A stretch of 64,000 nt of DNA from Anisodus tanguticus (lineage: Eukaryota > Streptophyta > Magnoliopsida > Solanales > Solanaceae): positions 2,360,646 through 2,424,645 of the forward strand of contig CM067561.1 of NCBI GenBank assembly GCA_034509755.1, given 5' to 3'. This document shows, piece by piece, positions 55,161 through 64,000 of the stretch. How positions within the stretch are numbered: position 1 is the stretch's first letter; each line of letters opens with the position of its first letter. The position numbers and the translations under genes are program-made. The notes below the pieces were generated by a model. It had not been told where the DNA came from. It saw only the letters and a list, made by a program, of their open reading frames with translations, and did not search any database.

Positions 55161-57219
55161 TATTGTTTGTCCTTGGGCGACCTTAACAACACTAAGTTAC
55201 GATTAATGACAAAACAAAGATGACTATGGTTGGTTTTACTTATGAGTCTACAAGCATGTGTTTCATACGACTGACATCCCCTCGCTTTTTTTAAAACAAA
55301 ACTCAAGAGTACATTTATACAATAAATGATTCTATGAAAGTCAAGCCTTAATAGGTGTCTAAACGCTACTAGTGACAAGATGTGCCTAAGTATTCAACTA
55401 GAGAAGTTTTCACTTCACATGGTTCTTGCAATTCAAGTGCCCTCGCAACAAGGAAAGTCCCAATTTCTCTAAAGAAGTTTTCAAAACAGCGGACAAGCAA
55501 AATCACTCATACTCACAAAGAATGTCAAGTGTCACAAGTATCATGCCATAGGCTTGCTTTAATTTTAAGTGACCACTACTCAAAGAATCCCCGATTTTGG
55601 ATCTCAAAGGTCTTTTTTAAGCTTGTAGTGTTGTCTTAGGGATGTGTAGGATGTTCATTTAGATACAAGTAACTTTTCCCTCCTCTAGCACTACACTTTT
55701 ATTTTCATACTTTTAGCTCAATTCCGTCCTTCTTCTTTCAACTTCCTTTTTTCCCACCAATTTTATTCAAATATCCCCAATTTATTTCACTCTTTTTGTG
55801 TTTCATTTTATTTTCTCTTTTCTATTGTTTTTGCATTTCATTTTCTTCTTTTTCTCATCTTTTTTTAGGACCACTCACATCACAATCTTCTTCCCATATT
55901 TCCTCTTACGTTTCACCCTCAACTTAGGTTTTTAGCCTCAATTCTCACTTTTTATACTTTCAAGGAAGGATTTGGTTCAATAGATGGTTCATTTCAACAA
56001 GGGTTTCAGTTTGTAATGTGATAGTCATAGAAAAGGTTAAGAATCTCAAAAGGGGACAACTAGTTCTCTCTACTCACGGGTAGGTCAAATAAGTCACAAT
56101 CAAGAATGTTTACTCTCACACGAAGGCCTAAGATCCTTTCCTCAACTAAATAATTTTGAATTTCGCGGTGACAAATCAACGAGGCAAGTTCTATATAATA
56201 CAAGCAAATACAAAAGAGCAATAAAATTCTCATCACTCAATGCACATGAACTACAAGAACCGCTACATTTTATACCTTCTATCAAACACAAGCCTATCAT
56301 CTCATAAAGATTGACACACAACTAGTCATACAGTGAATAAATGAGGCATGCTTTCATAAAACAATCATCAAAGTCCAATGCTACTGTTGTTTTCAAAAAT
56401 CTAATTTTTCGAAAGGTGTCACCAAAAACCAAAAAGAAGCTACACTTACTAAAAACTATACAAAAGTACCAACAATGACAAACTATTATATCACTAGGCC
56501 ATGGTTACTGAACATACACCCTTGGAAAAGAACCAAGAAAAAAAAGCAAGGGGAAACTGCATAAACAAACAATTTCCACAAAAGAAAAAACTAACAATAA
56601 CATAAGAAAATCTAAATATGTACATACAAAACTACTTATCAAGTCTTACAAGTTCCAACATATCCCAAAAACATACATGGTGCCCACCCCCAAGTTTTAA
56701 AACACGCATTGTCCTCAATGCATAAAATAAAATAAAGTACAAGGACAAACGTTTCAGGGTCTCCCTGAGGCGCACTAAGCGCCCTCAAGAGTCTGGGTCA
56801 CAGATGTGGCCTCTTATGGGGCATCAATGCCTTATGACTATGGAACGGGGATGTGTACCTTTATATCACCCATCACAGGCTCGGTCTGTGGTGGCGGATG
56901 TGGACTGGTCTCTGGGACCTATGGTGTGGTGACCATAACTAACAGAGGAATAGAACCCCCGGTATCAATTCTTGGTTGTGGCTCTTGGGCCATCTCACTA
57001 GTGCCAATCATCGATGTCACGAAAAAAGAGTGCTCTCCCACCGCATCATGAATCTCCTGCTCAATCAAATGCAGGTCTTCCTCAATTGTCTCAGCTATAG
57101 TATGGGCTTATCAACCCCCTCCTCATCGGTGTCATTATCCTCATCCTCATCATCCTGCCTTTCTGTATTATTTGAATTCTCACTAGTACCCTCTCTCTGA
57201 CCTTCCAGCTCGAGCCCAC
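55161..57219 (-). other. Athila (right) 3' untranslated region
   Basis: No coding region is supported. 55660-55950 is pyrimidine-rich on the plus strand. The short plus-strand frames at 56806-57200 are antisense to the tail of the env-position ORF and its 3' flank. Confidence 0.5.
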
Positions 57220-58795
57220 TCATCCATCGTAGCCCCACACTCTCTGGCTAGAGCGTTTCATAAAAAAGGTAATCAATATCGGAGGTCTTCAAGTTTTCCA
57301 CCTCCTTAATAAACATGTCAATATCTGCCCAAAGTGAAGAAATACCACCACCACTATCAGACTCCAACCTCTTTACCCGACTGTCAATAGAACAAGTGTT
57401 TTTGTTGCATTGCACTCAAGGCCTTCTTGATCGGGGATAAGGCACTCTTAATAAAATTTGAGATGCTCTTCTAAAGACGAGATGACCTAGCATTTTTTGT
57501 CATAACAATGTGGCCTATCCTCACTATTTTAGCCTTTGATAGAACGGGGGCCGATCCAGAAGTAGATGAAGGCACAAAAGAGGTAGGGGCTGCTGGGGTA
57601 GAAGTGTCAGCTATGGAGGGAATATATGAAGTAGGGATGGCAGAAGTGGTGGCCTGTGTCTCTGTCCGCTCAGATATGGATTCCTCCAAATCAATCATCT
57701 TAAAAGGTGGAGAGGTGTCCATCGAACCACTGGTGGTATTTCTCTTCTTCCTTGCCTGATTTTCCTCATCCTATATATATAAAATGTCACAAGTCACAGA
57801 TGTTTTAACAACATTGTCAACCCGAGGCAAGGCTGATACATTAACTCTCCTGCATAACTCAGTGATCAAGCAAGGGAAATGGAATGAGGTCTTGTCTTAT
57901 AGAGCTAGCTTTCCAAGCTCTTTTGCTATAACATCCCCTACATTAGCATGGATCCGGCTCATAATACAAGCATTGAGGAAAATTTTCTCCAGTCGGATGC
58001 CCGTATTATTGTAGGACGGTTGCAAACAACTACTCACAAAACTAAGCTTACTCTTCAGGATGTTCTTGTAAATCTTCTTCCTTGTGGCTATCAATTCCGG
58101 GGTCTCACTAGCAACAATCGAGGCCACCCATAGGTGCAAATCATCTAATCTGCCCGTGATCTTAACAACAAACTCATTGTGGCGATCATTGAGAGAAGGG
58201 TCGATTGCATCATTGATTTTGGTGCAGCCATAAATGATGGTCACCCCACGAACTACTACCTCCTCAAGAAGTGCCTTGGGCTGCCCCTTTGTTTTCTTTG
58301 GCACAGATGCAGCATAAGAAGCGTAGAACTCACGAACCAACTCTTCATTGTATTGGGACAACAATTCAAGAAAATATATATCCACACGTGGAATTCAATC
58401 ATCGCCCACACATGGGGGAATCAGTCCTTAAGGCCATTTATGGACACCCGCTTCTCCTGAATAATAATTTGTTCCTTACCCTTCTGGTATAATTCCTTGG
58501 ACCCCTTCACTTTGATATAATAAACTTTTTGTGGACTTTTGTGCCTCAGTTTAGTTGCCTGAGACCTTTATTCTGAAGAGTCCTCCTCATCTGACTGGGA
58601 GGTGGACTGATCTGTGGCATGGTAGGTCTGAACTCCTCATCATTCGATATAATAGTGCCAGGGCATTTTCTTTTGTCACCCGTAGTTGTTAACCTAGTTC
58701 GTTCTTTATTTGTCCTCAAGGGTAACTTCACTATGCCTTGGGGTACTTGTCTGGCCTAAGTCGACCTCAGAGTTCTAGCCATTTGTGATGGCTCA
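57220..58795 (-). pseudogene. Athila (right) env-position ORF (plant-transposon-protein-like)
   Basis: Open pieces at 58546-58731, 57897-58385 and 57471-57722 form one gene in order. The middle piece has the ordered domain YNEELVREFYASY, RHNEFVVKITGRLDDLH and IMSRIHANVGDVIAKEL, continuing past a frame change into an FPFPCLITELCRRV-like segment. The C-terminal part is Ser/Thr/Pro-rich. No signal peptide or membrane segment is seen. This is the same general domain type as the extra ORF of the SIRE-like Copia element at 13865. Confidence 0.68.
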
Positions 58796-60580
58796 GCTAT
58801 CACGACTCCTCTCTGTGATTGAGTTTTCTTAGGAGCTATTTCTGCAACCAAAAGACTCGATGAATTGTGGATCACAATATGAAAAGAAAAAGAAAATATT
58901 TTTGTATTTTATAAGGTAATGCAAGAATAAATATTACGCAGCAAAAATTAGAAGTTAAACTACGAACTGAAAAAGAAAGAAAAATTCTAGGAACATGCTA
59001 CAATGGTCACAGATCTATCCTACATGCCGCAGTCCAGGTCAACGATGTCATAAACCCAAATTGTGGTCCGGAGACCAAGATCACACATTTGCCAAGTAAT
59101 TTTAAATTCACTAGGCAATTCTGCGATCTACTATGTGGTCTGCAGAACCATTCTACGGCTCGCAAGTGGCATCGAAAAATTGCCACTCAACATCTTAATT
59201 CACTGTGCATATTTGCGGACTGGGCTGCCCTTCTGTCGTCCGCAGAACCATTATGCGGCCCACAAAATGGTGCTTAGTCAGCATATTTTGGATTATTTAC
59301 AAGGATTTCACGCTGTTTTTTTAAAATTCGGTGTTTCCACACCCAAAAATACACCAAAACAACTCAATATATGCATACAACATTGCTCGTGGGTACTCAT
59401 ACTTACCCACGACCTCAATATGCATAATTTCACAATTATATACATGCATAGTTCAATTTTCCGTTATGATCAATTCAAACACCAACCCACAATTTATCAA
59501 CTCCAATTCAAGATTATATGCCATTAAACCCAAGCCCAACCCCTATGTATGTTCAATTTCACATGACTCAAGCATATACAAGTTTTCATTCTTAGCGATT
59601 TGGAATAAAAAAAAGGGGATATGAGGCAATATGGGACAATCACATGATTCACTAGCATTATGGACCACAAACAAATATTGCGATATCCCCAAACAAAGCT
59701 TACAACCAGAATATTTAGCCCTTATCAATTTTTTAAGCACAAGAAAAAGAAAAAGGAAGGGAAAACATACATGTTGATCGACGGGGATAAGATACGACGG
59801 AGACTTGGTGTGTGTAACTGGGGGAAGTGGTGGAGACATGTGAGAGAATGAATGTGAGAAATTAGGGATGTGGTAACCGTTGATGGAAAAAGGAGGGAGA
59901 ACGGGAGTGTGAAAATTTGAAGAAGAGGAAATAAACTAATTAGGGTTGAAAAGTCCTATTTATACCTTATGACCATTCTGCGGTGTGGATCGGGTTGCAG
60001 AACCGGTCTGCGGTCCGCAGAATCATTTTGTGACCCACTTAATTGTTCTTGCAACATGCTAACATGGCATCCATTATGCAATTACAGAACATATTGCGAA
60101 ACCGTTTTGCAGTCAGTATAATGGATCCATTTTTTCACATTTTTGCCATGAAACTCCTAGACACACTGCCTATTTCTGCGGACCAAAGTATGGTCCATAT
60201 TTTAGAGTGCGATCCACATAGGGGTCCTCACTTCTGGACTTTTTTTCTCCCATTTTCTTCCAACTACTTGGGAAATTTTGTGAGCCATTGTGTGGTTCGC
60301 ACACCGTGTTTGCAGTCCGCAGAAGAGGTCACACAATGGTCTTCTTCTCCGATTCACATTGCTTTTCACATCTTTGCATGTTTCCTCCATTTTTCCCGTG
60401 TTTTCAGATTCTACACACTTAAACAAACTATTAAAACACACAAGTGAACAACACACAATAAACAAACAAAATAAAATTTTGGGTTGCCTCCCATTAGCGC
60501 TTTATTTAACGTCGTGGCACGACGATTATTACATAATTATTCAAGGTTCATTATGGGTGATGATTTTGTTCACCCTATGA
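58796..60580 (-). other. Athila (right) spacer between pol and env-position ORF
   Basis: No gene seen. Two clusters of degenerate gcggtccgc motifs occur at 59025-59275 and 59970-60330. Near 60480 the block ttgggttgcctcccattagc resembles a conserved start of the spacer in Athila elements. Confidence 0.5.
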
Positions 60581-60583
60581 TCA

Positions 60584-61724
60584 TCAACACTTTCCAAATA
60601 ATGCTTGACTCTTTGACCGTTCACCTTGAATGTGTGTATCATCAACACTTCCTAAATAATGCTTAACTCTTTGACCGTTCACGTTGATTGTGTGACTGGA
60701 TTTACTCTCCAATTCAATGGAACCACAAGGGAACACCTTCATCACTTTAAAGGGATCAGACCATCTTGACTTTAACTTCCCAGGAAAGAACTTGAGTCTT
60801 GAGTTGTATAACAAGACCAAGTCCCCAAGTGAAAACTCTATCTTCAGGATTCTCTTATCATGGAGGAACTTCATTCTCTCCTTGTAAAAAAAATGGAACT
60901 TTCATAAGCTTGGAGACGGAACTCATCCATCTCATTGAGTTGATTCACCCTTAACCGCGAAGCATTCTCCCAATATATGTTAAGTTTCTTCAAAGCCCAT
61001 AGTACCTTGTATTGTACCTCTACCGGAAGGTGACATGCCTTGCCAAACACCAACTTATATGATGACCTACCAATTGGATACTTGTATGCCGTTCATATGC
61101 CCACAAGACATCATCTAGCTTTCTTGATCAATCCGTCCTTATGACATTTATTGTCTTTGTTAATATGCTCTTGATCTCGACTGGACACTTCCACTTGGCC
61201 ACTCATTTGGGGATGATAAGGAGTTTTCACTTTATGTTTCACCCCATATTTCTCAAGAAGAGAAGCAAACACTCTATTGCAAAAGTGAGAGCCTCCATCA
61301 CTTATGATAGCTCTAGGGGTACCAAACCGAGTGAAAATATTCTTCTTTAGAAATGCGGTGACTCTCTTCCCTTCATTGTTTGGAAGGAGTATAGGCTCTA
61401 CCCACGTGGGTACATAGTCAACCGCCACAAGAATGTATTTGTTGCATAAAAACTCAAAAATGGTCCCATGAAGTCAATCCCCCAAACTTCAAACAATTCC
61501 ACCTCGAAGATAGGAGACATTGACAATTCATGTCTTCTAGAGACATTTCCTTCCCATTGAAATTGGTCACAATGCTTCATAAAATCATGGGAATCCTTGT
61601 AGCTTGTTGGCCAATAGAAGCCAATGAAGAATCTTAGAGGCCGTACGATGACTAGCATGATGATCCCTAACCGGTAAAGTATGGCATACTTCCGTGATAG
61701 GCAAAACATCAACTTCGGGCACAC
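60584..61724 (-). pseudogene. Athila (right) integrase
   Basis: The zinc-binding region and core start are at 61398-61724 (FMKHCDQFQ, VWGIDFMGPF). The core at 61111-61428 has VDYVPTWVEP, RFGTPRAIISDGGSHFCN and TPYHPQMSGQVEVS with the Glu. The C-terminal parts are at 60871-61053 and 60584-60874 (FSLGDLVLLYNSRL, WSDPFKVMKVFPCG). Frame changes separate the pieces. Confidence 0.84.
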
Positions 61725-62453
61725 ATCTTTTAATCATATTAACGACACAAATCCAGAAGAGACAAGGCTCATCCCAATAGTAGTTTCGGGAATCACTCAA
61801 GAGTTTCTTTTTTTATAAGTATTTAGATGATTCGGCATGATTCCGCTCACCAAGTAGTTGGCGAAATTGGAATACCATGGGATGAGATCTTGAGAAGATG
61901 CAAAGACTTGATCATCCAGAAAATAGTCATTGATTTCCAACTCATTCTTCAGCCTCTTGGCCTCCTCAATTCTAGAAAAATGATTTGGCATTTGGTTCTA
62001 ACAAACCTTCCGATCTTTTATCTCAAAATCAAACTCTTGTAGAAGAAGCACACACCTAATCAAGCGTGGCTTTGCATCCTTCTTTGCCATTAGATATCGA
62101 AGGGCTACATGATCAGAATAGACCACCACTTTATAATCCCACAAGTAAGAGCGGAACTTCTCAAATGCAAAGACAATGGCCAACAACTCTTGTTCCATTA
62201 CCGTATAGTTCTTTTGAGCCTCATTCAGAGATCTAATTGCATAGTAAATAGGATGAATGATCTTGCCATGTATTCGACCCAACACAACTCCAATAGCTAC
62301 TCCACTTGAATCACACATCAATTCAAACGGAAGATCCAAATTTGGAGTCACAATCATTGGAGCCAAAACCAATATTTCTTTCAAATCCTTAAATGCTTTG
62401 AGGCATGCTTCATTTAAGTCAAACTTCACATCTTTCTCTAAGAACTTGAACAT
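61725..62453 (-). pseudogene. Athila (right) RNase H and linker
   Basis: Open at 61998-62453 with FELMCDSSGVAIGVVLG (first Asp), EQELLAIVFAFEKFRSYL (Glu) and VYSDHVALRYLM (Asp). A stop near 61998 follows KDRKVC. The linker continues in other frames to 61797. Confidence 0.85.
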
Positions 62454-63433
62454 CGGGCTAGTGATCTTGGAGAAATCCTTTATGAACCTCCTCTAGAAAC
62501 TGGCATGCCCCAAGAAACTTTAAATACCCTTGACGGTAGTTGAAAGAGGTAGCTTTGATATCACTTTAATATTGGCTTTGTCTACTTCAATACCTTCCTT
62601 GGAAATTTTGTGACCAAGGACTATACCTTCCGTGACCATGAAATGACATTTCTCCTAAGTTAAGACCAAGTTGGTCTCTTCACATCTCTTCAATACTTGG
62701 GAGAGATTCTCCAAGAAATTCTCAAAATCATCCCCAACCACAGAGAAATCATTCATGAATACCTCGATAACATCCATCACCAAGTCATTGAAGATGACCA
62801 TCATGCAACATTGGAATGTGGTGCGAGCATTACAAAGACCAAACAGAATCCTTAGGAAAAGAAAATTACTATACCAACAAGTGAATATCTTTTTCTCTTG
62901 GTCTTCCGGGGCTATTTGAATTTGATTGTAGCCCGAATACCCATCCAAAAAGCAATACTAAGCTTTTCCAGCCAACCTATCAAGAATTTGATCAATGAAA
63001 GGTAGGGGAATTGATCCTTCCATCTAGCACTATTTAGCTTTCGATAATCCATGCAAACTCTCCATCTGGTTACCGTCCTCATATGTGTCAAATTCATTCT
63101 TGTAATTAGAGACCACCATGATCCCTCCCTTCTTTGACACAAATTGCACGGGACTTACCCACGCACTATCATAAATGGTTACATAACCCCGATACCTAAC
63201 CACTTAATGATCTCTTTCTTGACAACCTCTTACATTGAAGGATTTAACCTTCTTAGATGTTCAACACTCGGGGAACTATCCTCTTCAAAATGAATACAAT
63301 GAGTGCAAATATCCGGACTTATTCCTTGAATATCCACAATAGTCCATCCAATGGCCTTTTTGTAAGTTCTCAAGATAGACAATAATGCTTCTAATTGACC
63401 TTCATTGAGATTTGATGAGATAATAGCCGACAA
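62454..63433 (-). pseudogene. Athila (right) reverse transcriptase with altered catalytic motif
   Basis: 62655-62948 carries MDGYSGYNQIQIAPEDQEK and the catalytic region, which reads VFMNDFSV: the first catalytic Asp of FMDD is changed to Asn (ATG AAT GAT, complement of 62748-62756). The N-terminal RT blocks are at 62912-63142 (VCMDYRKLNSA) and 63230-63433. This RT would be dead even without the frameshifts. Confidence 0.83.
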
Positions 63434-64000
63434 AGAATCATTTGGCCCAAGAAACTTTTATTCCAAATGGCTTAAAAGTGGCTTTAGCTCTAGAGTTAGC
63501 GATTCAATAATTGAAGTCTTGAGAGGTGGCACTCCACAGATTTCCGAATCCAAGGCTAATCGCATAGGAGAATAAAAATAGGACCCTTATCCTTCAAGTG
63601 CAAGCATGGTCTCCAAAATCCCCTCAACCATTTCATCATCATAGTTCAATAATACCGCCATCAAAGCTCCTTCAATGACATAAATGTCGGCATTCAATTC
63701 TATTTCATCATCAATAACGTCAATAATCGAAATCACCCCCATATCCATAGATTGTTTCATTGACTAGCACACATGGAAGGTAATTTCTTCATCATTCATT
63801 CGGAACATCAATTCTCCACTCTCCACATCACAAATTTCTATCCCCGTCGCCAAGAAAGATCATCCCAAGATTATGGGAACTTCATAGTCAACCGTAAAAT
63901 CCAATATCAAAAAAATCAAAGGGATAGATAAATTTATCAACTTTCACAAGTACGTCATATATGACCCATTGGCCTTTTCACCGATCTATCCGCCATAAGC
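63434..64000 (-). pseudogene. Athila (right) region upstream of RT (protease-RT linker)
   Basis: Lines up with 50200-50700 of the left element (both have tcaatgacg/aaatcacccccatatc-type blocks). No open frame is left. The protease itself would be beyond the window. Confidence 0.55.

Larger units (their letters stand above)
53715..64000 (-). mobile_element. Athila-type Ty3/Gypsy element (right), runs off window
   Basis: Reading leftward from the window end: protease region, RT, RNase H and integrase, a spacer, an env-position ORF, a polypurine tract and a complete 3' LTR (53715-55146). At least 10.3 kb lies inside the window. It sits within the 5' LTR of the left Athila, with ggatc (53710-53714) as the expected target site. 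The 5' end is outside. Confidence 0.85.

Noticed and set aside
59063..59624. Plus-strand ORFs of 154 and 97 codons
   Set aside because: They lie in the untranslated spacer of the minus-strand Athila, with repetitive motif content and no domain.

Overview
This window reads as plant nuclear heterochromatin, most likely from a eudicot of the nightshade family. The clues are Stowaway-type MITEs, an RTE-type LINE ending in TTG repeats, tRNA-derived SINEs, SIRE-type and Ale/Retrofit-type Copia elements, Athila-type Gypsy elements and an endogenous plant pararetrovirus. The family-level assignment is inference. I found no convincing single-copy host gene. Nearly everything is mobile or viral DNA in several states of decay.

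Layout: 1-1240 is AT-rich with no gene. About 1245-5032 is a broken RTE-type LINE, directly followed by two Stowaway-like MITEs (5034-5282 and 5553-5789). A third MITE (from 6745) is split by a 10-kb SIRE-like Copia element at 6892-16918, which has paired LTRs, a 5-bp CACGA target duplication and an extra ORF downstream of pol. A SINE with a long target duplication lies at 17490-17852. A deletion derivative of an Ale/Retrofit Copia is at 18635-21589. A fuller relative in the opposite orientation is at 22513-27186 with a perfect 5-bp CCTAC duplication. AT-rich filler occupies 27192-28802.

28827-46827 is the centre of interest: an endogenous caulimovirid locus arranged as a giant inverted repeat. 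Arm A (minus strand, 37955 to 28826) is a unit-length copy running from primer-binding site to primer-binding site, 9,130 nt. Arm B (plus strand, 37962-46827) lacks only about the first 640 nt. Both carry a compact polycistronic array: two small ORFs, movement protein, a protease-like segment, two small ORFs, capsid protein, a coiled-coil ORF and the protease-RT-RNase H polyprotein. After pol they differ. Arm B has a 355-codon transactivator-like ORF, whereas arm A has an unrelated block of about 540 nt with two small ORFs. The whole unit is bracketed by a perfect 24-bp direct repeat. Upstream of each viral TATA box is a stretch packed with tiny inverted repeats whose stems vary in sequence but still pair.

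46852-47445 is AT-rich, with a GTATAC-rich patch. From 47446 to the window end there are two Athila-type Gypsy elements on the minus strand. The left one (47446-53714) is truncated at its 3' end, and its 5' LTR is interrupted by the right one (53715 to beyond 64000). The right one has a 1.43-kb 3' LTR, an env-position ORF and a pol region that runs off the window. All coding regions in these elements carry stops or frameshifts. The capsid, transactivator-like and several small ORFs of viral arm B remain open.
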